DNA of 64,000 bases. Source: Dirofilaria immitis (Eukaryota > Nematoda > Chromadorea > Rhabditida > Onchocercidae). This document shows, one piece after another, positions 49,317 through 62,899 of this stretch (positions are counted from its first letter, which is position 1; every line of letters begins with the position of its first letter). The position numbers and the translations under genes are program-made. Under the pieces are notes generated by a model. The model had not been told where the DNA came from. It did not search any database and saw nothing but the letters and a program-made list of their open reading frames with translations. The stretch is taken from assembly GCA_024305405.1 (NCBI GenBank), contig JAKNDB010000107.1:2294001-2358000 (forward strand), given 5' to 3'.

Positions 49317-50427
49317 ATGTTTGTAGCTGAGGTTTTACCGAATACTATATATCAGTTTCGAGTTCGTGATATAAATGGAGTAGAAGTATCACTGGATCGA
49401 TACAGGTTTGTACACTTAAACCACTTACCTATTTAAAGAAGTAATTTGAAAGATTAGTGTTTTATTGCTGTTTATTGATCAGTAAAACAGTTCTTTTCTG
49501 GTCTTTTTCCCGAAGTTGATTAAAAATCTCCGTTGTTATCAAGAACGAATTGCTTATATTGAATAATAAAATTTACTGATGAATAACGACCGTCATAATT
49601 CTGATTTTGATTTCTATTTAAATGAAAGGAATAATTGAAAAATTGTACTACTTGTTGCAGGAATAAAGTGGTTCTAATAGTAAATGTGGCATCTAACTGT
49701 GGTCTTACTCAGACAAACTATGCCCAACTTAAAGATTTGCATGATAAATACAAAGAACAAGGTTTGGCAATAGCTGCCTTTCCTTGTAACCAATTCGCTT
49801 CTCAAGTATTATCTATTATCCTTTTTAAAATTTAAAATAGAATAGGAAAAAAATTTATAAGAAAACATTAGTGTTATATATAAGAAAAATGGTATAATAT
49901 AGAAGAATTAATAAAGGAAGAATGGTAATTATTAGCCTTTTGCAATTATAAACTTTTTTTGGTTCTTTTTTATTTATAGGAACCTGGAAATGAAGAAGAA
50001 ATTAAACATTTTGTAAAGAAAACATTCAATTTTGAACCTGACTTATATGCTAAAATTAACGTTAATGGACCAGAAGAACATTCATTGTATACGTTTTTAA
50101 AAAGTCAAAAAGGAGGTTATATGTTAGACGCCATTAAATGGAATTTTACAAAATTTCTTATCAATAGACAGGGCGAAGTGGTAAGTGGAATTTTAGCATA
50201 TGATTCTCGTATAATTCTTTTCTTTTTATTTTAAGTGGATATATCTTTTAATATGGGATAAAAATCCATTCTACTATGGTGATTTGTCATCGAATGATAG
50301 CGGCGTGATGGAAAACGTTTATTATAAATCTATTTTATTGTAGGTAGAACGGTACGCTCCCACAGTCCAACCTAAAGATATAGAAGACGACATTGTGAAA
50401 TTGTTGAACAAACATATTGATTTATGA
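49317..50427 (+). CDS. Glutathione peroxidase, phospholipid-hydroperoxide type (Cys)
   Basis: Four exons: 49317-49405, 49661-49805, 49980-50180, 50344-50427. All phases join to give 172 residues. Family motifs are NVASNCGLT (active-site region), [11 protein letters not shown], and [10 protein letters not shown]. The catalytic position in NVASNCG is cysteine (TGT), not selenocysteine. Gln of the FPCNQF motif and Trp/Asn of the WNF motif complete the usual catalytic set. The protein begins [22 protein letters not shown] and has no signal peptide, so a cytosolic or mitochondrial GPX4-like enzyme reducing lipid hydroperoxides is most likely. The short subunit-interface loop typical of monomeric plant/invertebrate forms fits. 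A possible AATAAA lies at 50648-50653. Confidence 0.93.
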
Positions 50428-52322
50428 CTTAATCGGAGATTTATTATTTTTTTATACTATATTTAGAGCAAACAATAATGTTAAAATTTAGGCAAAAATT
50501 AGAAGTTACACAGAAAATTTAATTATTTGGTATTCATCAATTATCGAATCTTTTTGAAAACTATACTTTTTCATCCTGTTTTTTTTTCTTTTGATAGAAA
50601 TTAGCATTGAATTTCTTGATTACTCAGTAAGCATAACTTAAAAGTAGAATAAATAAAAATACCAAAGTAAAAGTCGAATAATTTTTTCATTCTACTGCAT
50701 GAATTCATTATGATAATAATCCTTATTGCACATTTTTGTTTTTTCGTTGATATTGATTGGCATTAGTTCAAATAATTTATGTATTATGCATCTTTCGTTA
50801 CAGTTTTCCATTTATTAGTTAAAATTATCGAAAAATCTTAATTTTTTGCTTTGTGTTTAGATAATGATAAAATGATATTACGATTTTGATTTTTCATGTC
50901 GTTTTCGGAAACAGAAGACAAATCATATGAAGAGTTAATGAATTGGCGATATATCCGTTGTAGCGTCTGATTTAAATGTTTAGTTCTAAAAATATAATTA
51001 AAATGTGGACTTAAAATAAAAGAACAGGAGAGAAATTATATTTCTTTATTTTTGAATAAATACTACAAAATATAAATAATAGAAGCTGTGTTATTATTGC
51101 TTAAAATCCTCATATTTGTTCGAAAAATTTAACTACTTACTTAAGAAATGCTTAAATAGATTAATGTTTTATGGGTTTTTTTTTTTTTAATTTGCTTAGT
51201 AAAATATTGTTAGATTTTTATGCTGTGCGTTTCTTGATTTTATTATATAGAAAAAAAATTGATAGTAATTCATTGTTAATACTAATATGATTCATAATTC
51301 GATCTTTTATCATATTTGATCAGTTTAATAAGTAATAATTTTTTTGAATCGAAGAAGTTTGCTAATATCATTAGATGGATTTGATAAAATAAATATGATG
51401 AAAATATGATATTGTGTGTTTTAAAAGAGTGTTTATTTTTATAATCAATTATTCAACAAATACTTATTCCAGTATACTATTCTCTATTAAATGTATATTT
51501 ACAAGAATAAATGGATATTGTTGTATGATACTTTTATTTGAAAAGTATATATTATTCCTGTTTAATTTATTGATATTAAGTATACTAAAATAACATATTA
51601 TGTACCTGATATATTCAGAATATTGTTGAGTATATTGATGTAATAAAATTTAAGCATATTGTTTATTAAATTCTTATCATTTGTAGGAAAGTTACTGACT
51701 GATAAAGAAATCAAGAAAGTCAACAAATATTTTTTTATCTGATGGTTATAACTGCAAAATTTCTAAATACTTCTATTACCTATGAAATCAAAGTTTTCTG
51801 TTTATTTGATAGCTATTAAGGTAATCCGATTAAAAATATGATTCTGTTTAATAATTATTTTATTTCATATAAGAAATTATCTTAACATGAGTTAGTGATA
51901 ATTGATAATAATTAGTAATGATAAATTAAACAAAATTGAATTGTTGATAATAATATAAAGTTTCTGTAGTCTTTTTTTTTTTTTAGTATGAAACTAATTT
52001 TAGAAATGTTATTTGTTAGAATGATAAGTTAATTTAATTATCATTATATATATTATCGTTGTAGGTACTGATTTCACCGTATGAAAAATATTTATTCGAA
52101 AATGGTATAATCAACATAACAATTTTAAACGTAAAAGTTTTGTAGAGTTATATTCTGTGGATATTGGATAGAATAATTTTTTCTAATAATTATATAATCA
52201 TTTGTTTCATATTATTTTTATTATATATTATTTCAGAATATATTATGATATGATGTTTATTCATCTTCATCTATATATTGCATCATGGAAATGTTAGAAT
52301 CTTTGGATTGAATATTACTAAA
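50428..52322. other. Intergenic stretch
   Basis: AT-rich with T-runs. No gene signal was seen. It contains the peroxidase 3' flank and probably the Twinkle promoter. Confidence 0.5.
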
Positions 52323-55300
52323 ATGATTATATGTAGACGTCAAGCTGTTGCACATTCACTTCGTTTTAGTAAATGGAAGGCCTTTCTAAGAGTACATAAA
52401 TCACACTATTATCTTACAGTATGTGCTTATTTTTTTGAACTTGACTTTTATGTTTCGATAGTGATAGTAGAAAAATAAACTTGGATATAGAGATAAAAAA
52501 GAAAAGAGAGAAATCCATATTTGATAATACTATTTCAAAAAAGTATTTATTTATAATTTATCGTTATTGTAGAAGTATGCCAATCAACAGCTTACTTTCG
52601 AGAATATTATACAAGAGTTTATGCAACAATCTACAGCCGCAAAAGATATAAATGAAATTAAAGTAAGTTATCTCATGAAATTATTAATAATGATTACCAT
52701 TGATTACATGCAATTAAAACGAAAACTAATTAATTAAATTACTGTTGTCATTTAGTCGTTGACTTTTAAAATAGAAGATTAATTAACAATTCAATTTTTA
52801 AAATCTTCTTTATTTTGCTCTTTATTCTGTTACTATGATTTATGCTTATTTTTTATTCATTGCCATTCTATAGTTGTTTATTCCATTATTCTTTACTGTA
52901 TATTTCGAGAATATTTATTTTGATTAATTTTAGAGAGGTGCAGAATAATTTAAAACTTAATAGCTTAATCGTTAATTATTTCATTTCATATTTTTTGTTG
53001 CTAAAAGAACTATTCACTTTTGTATATTTCCAGCAGCACAACCGGCAGCCTGTAACTTCTGTTATAAAGAGATTAGAGAGAAGTACAAGATCGGAAATCA
53101 TTGAATTTCTCGTGAAATATGGATTACCGTTTAGCCTAACCGTAAGTTTATGTGATTATATTTTTAATTTTCCCTACGAAATTTTATCAATTTGTAGTCT
53201 TAGTAATTGTAATTTTCATTTTTTTCGTCTGTAAGAGACATCATAATTATCTCACATAGCCTTATTAAAAATTATCAAAAACTGTATGAAAATTATTGAA
53301 TAGTTCTACTACTTTTCTTAAGAATAAAAAAATTACTGAATTGAATTTTAGCCATATCTGGGAAATATTCGCACAAAATGTTTACAATGTAAGTCGTTGG
53401 ATACAGCTTGCATTTCGTTTCGGGATACCAGTATAATGTGTACTTCATGTGGCCATAAAACTACATTCAATGTTTTCAAGGTTTGCTTCTTATTTAATCC
53501 GTTAAACTATGATGTTGACTGTTAGGCATTTTTTTTCTTAATTTGCTCCAAATATAAACTCCCTGTTTTTGTTGGGATTCACTCCTATTTCACCAAATTG
53601 CAATTCATGATTCCTTCTTCGTTCTTTCTTTGTTTTATATAAAATATTGGAAAAATATAAATTCGTAATAACAATTGAATTTATCATGGACTTCTCCTAC
53701 TTTAGCTGTTAAATTAACTTTTTTTTGGAGTGACAAGCGGAATATATAGAATAATTCGATCTGTTTACAAAATAATTCAATTTGATCTTTTCAAAAACGC
53801 TAGTGTATAAATAAAACATCAAAGAAATCATTTCTGAGATAATATGCTACTTTTATCGGATTTCACGAAGTAAAAAAGTAATGTAAACAAGCATTTCCAA
53901 GCTTTAAAGTTGATTTTAGCATTAGATGAAGCTAAAATGATTTCGATATCGAGACTTATTTCATTTAATGATGAGAATGGTATGTTTTTGAGAGGATAGT
54001 ATATATTGATATAAGTTTTTTTTTTTTTTTTTTTTTTTAAATTAGTCTTGGAATGAAATTGTAGCTCGTAAATATAGACTTATAAAGAATTACATCTATT
54101 ATAGCAAGAGGAAGTATTTGCCCAAAGGGCCATTATGTCGTTGATCGTAAATCGGCAAACTGTGCAATGGGATATTGTTGATCAATTAATCTATAAATTG
54201 AGCTATAAACTTTCAAAAACAAACCATCATTGTTTCCTCCATTATTTCTCTGAATATGATTGACTTGAATTTTTAGTTTAACTATGCTCTTAATGTTCAG
54301 ATATTATGTCATATATGATATTATATCGGAATGCAGGGATATTCTCTGGTCCATTAAATTATCGCTCCTTTATGAATTAAAATATTCTAACCAATATTGG
54401 GTTGCTATTGATAAAATGATAAAATTAGATTAATAGATAGGCCAACAAATATAATAATTAGCCTTATGACAATAGTAGAATAATATAAAACAAGTATTAT
54501 AGGATAATTGAAATTAATTATCACTTATTTGATAAATGAAGAAAAGTTAGGAAGTAGCACATTTAAATTGCTAAAATCATTTTTGATCGATTTTCATGTT
54601 ATTGATGTGGATGTTATTAATATTTTTAATCTGTTATGATTATCAATAATTACGATTTCCATCTTCTAAATAAGCATCAATTCTGATCTTCCATTATATT
54701 TCTTCATTATTATCATCGCTCTTCCTATTCTATTATTTTTATCAAATATCAATTCAATGACTTATAATTTCTATTAATGATAAGACAAGTAATGTTTGAA
54801 AGAGCGATACATTTATGAATATAAAATAAAAGATACTGTATGGAACTTTTTTCAAATATTATCTCAAAGCGCCATGTTGATTGATTAAATGATAATTTTA
54901 TTTTATTTTACTGTCATTATTATCCGAAATTTGCTATAAATTCTTCTTTTCCCACTCCAATTTTTTTTTTTTATTTAGTTTTTCTACTATTCAGATTGAT
55001 AATAAAAGGATTTTAAAGGAAGAGAGAATATTTTCTCTTAAAATCTATTTTGAAACATTTGATTCGTTTTTATTCATGCACAAGCTATTCAAGCATGTCC
55101 AGATTATTATGAATTATCGTATATAGTTGAAATGTCAATTTGGCAGGCATTTATTGCTTTGGCCCTTTTTTTTTTTTTTCATTCTTTCCTTAAAGCAGCC
55201 TGACACTTATTAGAGGCACCTCTATAAGCAAAGTATTTTTCCATTATTGAAATTGTTTGAAAAATTGTCCTTCTATTCTATATAATCATTTTGATGAAAT

Positions 55301-58300
55301 CTTCTGATCGAAATTATCTTCATCATTCACTTTTCATATGTTCAGTAATTGCAGCAGGAAAAAGAAAAAGTTTCTGGAATGCCTAAGAAATTAATATTTA
55401 AAATTTCTGGAGTGGTACCTGAGAAGTTAGTATTTGAAATTTCAATTTTAAAATTGTCCTTTTTGTAAATAGGCTTAATTCGATGTTACTATTTTCGATA
55501 CTAAAAATAATTATACACTTTCAAAATTTTTTGTAATTTCTTTAAAATTTTTATTTTAATATAGTGGTAAGTTGAATAAATGACATAAGAGAAAGGGCAG
55601 AATTTGAAAATAAGGAGAGGAAGTTATTTTGAATATACTTTTCTCGAGTATCAATTACTGCCACATTCCCTCAATTATCCATGAAAAGAGTTGAGCATTG
55701 AAAATACTAAAATTCTATTTTGCTTCCCTTGTGCCGTCTTGTAGCATGTCCACTATACAGGTTGAAATTCTCATTTATTTTACTTCATGGTAGTTGAAAT
55801 ACTGCATGATATTTATCTATTGTAAACAGGTTATCTGATTGTGAAACTGCTATGGATGAATAAACAAGAAGTCGTAGCTTTTTAATTTCATTCAGTGCAC
55901 TAATTGATTTTGAAAAATGGAGGAAAATTTTCCAGGAATTGTTATTAGAGAACGTGGAAGAACGACCAGTGGAAGAATCGAAACCAGCTGCTTTATGTCC
56001 ATTATTACAAAAAGACCCGAAGGAAGGTACCTGGAAATACGTCACAGCATTGCAAGTGCCAAAAAAGAAGTCAATCTTGAAGAAGGAAGTGGACAAGGCA
56101 ACCATTTGCCTGCAATGGACGATGCTAGTCTTTCATCTATTCAAATTTTCCCTTTATTTCGTATGAATATGTGATGATATTTAATTTAAATCGAGAATTA
56201 ATCAATTTCAAATGAATTCTGAAATTCTCTTTTTACGTTTTAACTGGATAGTTTTGATGTTTCACTATCAAACTTTATGTTTAGAATGCTTTTCATATAT
56301 GTTTTATTTTATTGTTATTGATTACTGATTGTTTTAGCTAGACTCAGATCTCTATGATAAAGTAAGTTATCTGGATCTCATATCTCAATACGAAGAAAGA
56401 GAGCGTCAAAGAAAATGAAGGAAACAGAAAATTTTCGCCTTTTACGTGAACAGTAAGTTTTCAAGCTTCAAAAAAATTTTTAAGATTAAATTTGAATTTA
56501 AACTCATAGCAATTATCATCTAATTCATATTCATTGATAAGAAAGGGATGTTTTTTGAGGAGAAAAGTAACTGGAAAAGGCTGTTGAAGTTGTGATTTCA
56601 TTGCTAGATTTTTATTTGCATAACAAATATACTTTTGGTTTGATTCATGCGTGATTGCCCAAAAAATTGTCCTTTAATCAGGAGTCTTGTAAAAGCACAT
56701 TGAGAAACCGATTATGTTCTATTGGTTCCCATTTTATGGCTCAATGATGCCTTGGCTCTTTCTTTTCCTTCCCATAAATTTCTTTTTCTTTTCAAAAATA
56801 ATCCACTTGTTTGACTAATGAAGGTGGTAAGCATTCATCCAAAAAAAAGAACTTAGTTACCAGGTTCTTGATTCATGCCGCATTTCATCCTACTGAAAAA
56901 TATTGTCCTTCTTCCTCTCTTCATCTTCTCTTCTGCGTTTGCGTTAAGGAAGTATATTTGAAATTGCACTCCTTTCCGCTTCTCCTCTAAAATCCCATAC
57001 CTTTGCTTGTTTGTGAAAAAAAAAAATTATCTGTTATTTAAAAATTATTTGCTATTTGGAATATCAAAAATGTTATAAAAGAGCAATTTTGTTTAAAGAA
57101 ATGAAAAATCTCCATAATTTTAAAAGGTATTAGCATTAATAGAAAGTTGATGAATTACATTATTATTTTTATGAGTTAATTTTGAAAGTATTATGATTTA
57201 TTTTAATAGGCTAAATATTTTGATTAACATAGATAATCAAAGATTGATGAATGATTGAAACAATAAGTTAACATAAAAAAGTCGGCATTCCTAATTACTC
57301 TAATCTTTAATTTCTTTTGATAGATAAAAAAAAAAAATCAAGAAATAAAGAAATATGAAAAGTAACTGTGAAAATAAGCAATAGGTTCATTACTAAAGTG
57401 CAATTAATATATTTAATCTTGTCGAAATTTCAACTATCAATCGTCTGAATAGCCCCATCTATTCATGAGCAATATAGTAATTCTTCAGAATAACTTTCTA
57501 TTCTCTTGGAATTTCATTTACTGTTACTCATATACTCATATATATTATTTATTACATGATAATTTTCAAGATAGTAAATCGTTCTTTCAGTTTGATCTTT
57601 CTTTGCATATTTTTATAGGGCTGATAAGATATCACCACGAATATTTGACAATGATCAGAATTTAAAACATTCTACCGATGCTGCACGTAAGTTTCTTTTT
57701 GATTTTTTACGTTTATCTCCTTACTTTTATTTTAAAAAATCTATTCAAAGTTTCAGTACTCTTGATTTTATTGTTTATTTGTTCTCTTTCCTTGAATCTG
57801 TTAGATAAAATATCTATGAATCAAATAGTATGATTTCATTTTGAACAAAATTTTGAATTATTAGTACATCCGATATTAAAAGCAAAAGTAGCTTAATATC
57901 AGTATCATTGTTCTTTATCAAAATCGAGCACGTAGAATTAATTTTTCGAGATTTGGTAAATGAATTTTAAATCTATAAACTAAGCATCATCGAATACAAT
58001 GATTATTTAGCTGCTTCTCTGAGTATGCCGTCTGATCCAGCTCTTCGATTAATATGGATGGAAGCTGTGGATTTGCGTGAATTACAGGGTCATTCTGAAC
58101 AAAGTGAATTCCTTGTGCTTAGACGACTTCTTGGCATTGATGTTGGTTTCCTGCTTATTATCAAATTTTTTTATTTAATAATTATCGATGATATTTATAA
58201 ATAATCAAACATCATGATAACATTATATTACATGAACTTTTTTGAAGAACTGAAATAGATTTTTTATACATTCATTGTTTTGTTTGTGTAGATTACCATT

Positions 58301-61300
58301 TTAATAACTGCCAAATAAATGCTTTAAAAAAAATGAATAATTAATAATATTTAATTATTTGTTTTAATAATAATTATCTTATAGTTATCGTAGTTTAATA
58401 GTACTGATATGATATACATAAAAATTCATTTATTTGAAATAATTATTGCTAAAATGATATTGTTCTATTATGCTTAGCTATATTCTAACATATCTTTTTC
58501 ATATAAATAAAAATTTCCTCATTTATAGCTAAAAATATAATTTTTAGCGTATTTCATATGATACTCTTTCACGATATCATATCAAAGGACATTTAGATAA
58601 TTTTATGAGGGTCGGATTGTGTTATCCGAGATATCGAGGTATATTTATTTTAAAAAATAAATATATATATAATGATTGTTAATTTTCAACATTCTTTCCT
58701 TTTTTTTTTTTTATTAATGCTTTATTGTATTTCTTCCATACAACAAATATTTTTCTTTTCTCTTTTGCAGGACCTAGTAGTCGTGTACGCTTACCTGTTG
58801 GATTAAAAATTATTCGAAAAATCGGTAGTGATCGCTTGGAAAAGGAAAATTATCCTATACCGGATAATGAAGGGTAGGAAATGATAATGATAATAATGCG
58901 TATTTCGAATTACAACGGTTTTATATGTCTAAGAAATTTTTTCTACGATAAATTTTTGTTAAAATACATATCGTATCGCTGGTATGTTCTACAAAAAAAA
59001 AAAAAAAGGATGGAAGTGAACATATTTACTAAACGTATGGATTGCCTTATTTCTAAGCTTTAAAAAATATCAAAGCAGTATTTAATGAATATCCACGATG
59101 CATTTTCTTACTAGAATCATACGTTGATTGACTTCTCAGATTTTTTCGATGAAATGTCCACTAAATATTCGGAATTGTATTGTAATTGTTGCAGGAAATT
59201 ACCTTTTTCGGGAATTTTTGGCTATCATATGGTTACGGCATCAGATCGACGTATTGTATTGACTACAAATGAGCGTGATGCTCTAGCGGTTTTCGAAGCC
59301 ACTAGTGGTATGCTATGCATAGCGTTGCCGAAAGGTGAACAACTAGATACAAGGTTTTCTTTTGGATAAATGATCTTAATATATACATCTTTTTTTTTGT
59401 TTATCTTTTCTAAGCCTTGTTAGGATATAAATATATTATTGTCTATTTTTAGTGTCCTTCCATATTTGGAAGATTTCGATATGATTTATCTTTGGTTTCC
59501 TTATGTTCAAGAAAAATATGCGAAAGATTATGCATCGCTATTGAATGCTAATCGTTGCTTCATTGTTGAGTAAGTTATTCAAGTTATCCATAGAATCTTT
59601 TCATCTTTCAAACTCCTTATCTTATATGATGTAAATATTCAATTACTCTTCCTTTTAGCAATCATGAACGTCCGATTGAACTATTACGTTCTGATCGTAA
59701 ACGTGAAATTAATAAAGCAATTCGAGAGGATTCGATTCGTTTACGTGCTAAAGGATTTCGTTCATTAATTGATGTACGAAGTGAACTGAAATCTGAGTTG
59801 GTTAAGGATCAGATAAAGATGAATGGTGTTGCACAGGTGATTTGCAATATAAAAATATTAAGGCAAACAATCTGCTTGTTAAATTCTATAAATTTTTGCC
59901 TTTTTCCATTGTAATGGATTAAATAGACCGGGACATATTCATTTTCATTTAACAATGTTTTGCAGTGGAAACGATTTGATTTGCTGAACCGATATATGCG
60001 TGGATTTCGACCCGGAGAAATGACTGTTATAACTGGAGGTACCGGTTTTGGAAAAACAACATTTCTTTGTGAATATGCTCTTGATCTTCTTGTTCAAGGG
60101 GTTAGTGCTACTACATTTTATATTTTCTTTTTATTTTTTCAAGCATTATTTTGATCATATAGATAGAAGTATTGTTTGTTTCTAATAATTGCTATTAATA
60201 TTTATTTTTTCTATTAAAGGTTCGTACTCTATTCTGCAGTTTCGAAATGCCGGATGAAAAAATTCTGAAATGGATGCTTGTACAATTTGCAGCGTAAGTT
60301 TTTTTAATTTTTGGCTCGATAATGGCATAATAGTGGAGACTTCATCTCCAGCATCTTTTCAAATTTCCATGGACTAAAACGTGATATTTCCTTACAAGTT
60401 GAAAAATAAGGTTTATAAATACAATATTATTTCATTCACATAACTTTGAAAACGAAAAGTTTTTATTATTCAATAATTGTTTAGTTTCTTATTTGGCTAT
60501 TTCTGTACTATTACCTTTTTTTTTTTCGAGATTATTTAGATTTTAAGAAAAATGATAACATTAAGTAGCTGAATAAACAGCGTACTTATGGACGATTATG
60601 TGAGTGCTGGAATTGGGAAATAAGTAGAATTGAAAGATGAAGATAATTCAAGAAATGCGATAATAGAAATTAAAGTATAAAAGGAGAAGAAACATATTAT
60701 TTGCGTTTATATAATTTCACATATATTAGCACATATATCGAAATTTATGCAGAAAGAAGGAACTTGAAATTTGAAATCATTAGCATTTCTTGTAGAGGTA
60801 TAAGTTGCTACAAGGAAACTTTTGCATTTATTAATGGAACAGAAGTCCTTACAGTAGTACTGAATTTTTTTTTTTTCGCAAAATTAACCGTATAGTTTTA
60901 TTAGACCAGCACATTTGCGAAGTATGGCGAAGTCCCGAACACTTTATAACGGAGTGAAGTAAGCGAGTTATAATGACCTTTATATATATAGGTCATTATA
61001 GCTATGTATGTATATATATATATATAATTTATCATATGACTTTTCTGTACTTCTACTACCATCCATATTTTTGCCTGTTTTTGCTAAGATTTTTATTATC
61101 ATTTCTGAGATCATTTGACGCACACTGTTCGCATCATAACGGACTATCATAAGAGCATCATGCTTTTCCTTAATTAGTAAGAAAGTTGTGGAAGAGATGA
61201 AGATATTTAAGCTTAATATATATATATATATATCACGTGAATTACGTTAAATGATGGTACAGTGGACGTCAAATGCATATTTGTGGTGCCATATGCACGT

Positions 61301-62899
61301 GATTGTGGTTTTGCTGTGCTCGACATGCATATATGCATTTCATGTTCCACTGTGCTTTATTGTCATCACTTTTGTATTGATCCCTCATTATCGCAATAAT
61401 TTTCTTTTTACAGATTACCTTTGTACAAAGTAGAACATCATCCAACCGTTGAACTATGGATTGATCGTTTCGAACGAACTAAAGGAGAATTGATTATTAT
61501 GAAAGCGGATGAATTCCGGGATCGTTCCGTTACTCAGATAGCTAATGTATGTATGCTTGAATCTTAGCCTTTTTTTTTTTTGCTATTCTAACTATATTTA
61601 ATCAGATCGCTTTTTTATTATAATCATTTAAAATAAATAATATATTGGCAGTTTCTTTTTTTATTCTAAAGTTATTTGATTTTATTCATTATTTATATTA
61701 ATATTAAAAATACATATCAATAATCATTTCATTCGAAATCATTTAGTCTGAAATGTTTTTTAAATATTTGTTTGATTGGTTTAAAATTTACATATTGCAG
61801 GCGATTAAAAATCAAGTTGTAGCAGGTGAAATTGAGCATGTCGTCATTGATAATTTGCAATTTTTAGTAGGTCTTGCAATTCTAAACGATGAAACAGCGA
61901 ATTCATTCGAGCGATTCCATCAACAGGTACTCTTATAACCTTATAATTTCAAATGTTGGTACTTTTATTCTTAAATGTTTCAATAAATTGATAATATCAA
62001 TCTATCGTACAATTTTAAATGTCTTCGAAATTTCTTGTAGGATCGTTTTATCGGTTTGATGCGAAGTATTGCTACTGATTGTATGACACATATAACAATG
62101 GTAGTCCATCCTCGAAAAACTAACGTAAGTTGTAGCTAAGAATTATTTATTTTACATTTTTTATGGCTTTACGAATGTTAATTCTAAAAAAGATTCATAG
62201 GAGATTTCCATTTTTGTAATGATTTTAGGGTGGCGAAGATCTCGACATAAATCACTTTGGAGGTTCGGGACGAGTCACGCAAGAAGCGGATAATGTTTTT
62301 GCAATACAACGACGACGAGACGAAGTTGATCGGCGCAGATTTCGTAAATTTTTATATGTAAGTTTTTCAAAAGTGCAAATATGTTTACAACATTGTTTAT
62401 TTACACATTCGATGCATTTTTAAGTCTTTGTTGAATGATACTTTGGCGAGTAGATAATCGATGTGAAATGTTATAAATGGATATAGATATATCCTATTCC
62501 CACCAGATACGTTGGCAATTTACCCGAAGGATTATGCATTATAACATTATTGTTTATTATAAAGAATAATCGTTATTTTGACCATTAGATGGATTAAGAA
62601 CCATATTTAATTGCGAATATCAAATGGGAACCATAATTAATTCCGAATATCAAATGTATAGTAGTAAAAACATGTACGAAATTAAGTGTCGAAAATTTTT
62701 ACTGACCATGGTGAGAAATAAATCCATAATATCAATCTAGTCTCTAATATAACTAATATTCGTTTTGCAGATTTTGAAAAATCGATATGGTCAGAGAAAA
62801 GTTGAAGATGATATAATTGAGATGATTTTTCAACCGGCTACATATACACATGCATTGGTCGACCTATCTGGAGGTCCGATGAGCTCATCCTCAAAGTGA
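52323..62899 (+). CDS. twnk: Mitochondrial replicative helicase Twinkle
   Basis: About 21 exons: 52323-52418, 52573-52662, 53034-53141, 53352-53480, 54105-54146, 55936-56160 (end uncertain), 56338-56452, 57619-57686, 58011-58141, 58548-58638, 58771-58873, 59195-59353, 59453-59569, 59659-59836, 59966-60100, 60220-60293, 61414-61546, 61801-61926, 62041-62124, 62229-62357, 62771-62899. The product is about 820 residues. Exon 1 encodes a basic amphipathic mitochondrial presequence. Next comes a primase-like N-terminal part with a C4 zinc-ribbon pattern (TKCLQCK...MCTSCGHK). A TOPRIM-like region follows ([14 protein letters not shown]). The RecA-type helicase has Walker [10 protein letters not shown], Walker [10 protein letters not shown], the HPRKTNGGEDL motif and the [12 protein letters not shown] motif. 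The known role is unwinding mtDNA at the fork. A one-base frame break lies at about 56413-56418 (QRK / MKETENF). Confidence 0.92.
53481..55935 (+). other. Two large Twinkle introns around a 42-base exon
   Basis: AT-rich. The small exon 54105-54146 ([14 protein letters not shown]) is phase-compatible on both sides and ends at GTAAATCG. No independent gene was seen. Confidence 0.45.
60969..61000. repeat. Inverted repeat in a Twinkle intron
   Basis: TATAATGACCT and its exact reverse complement are separated by 10 AT bases. It would form an 11-bp hairpin stem in DNA or pre-mRNA within the 60294-61413 intron. Confidence 0.85.

Noticed and set aside
60900..61000. GC-richer patch with hairpin, considered as a tRNA or ncRNA gene
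   Set aside because: No cloverleaf, A-box or B-box; only one simple AT-looped stem.
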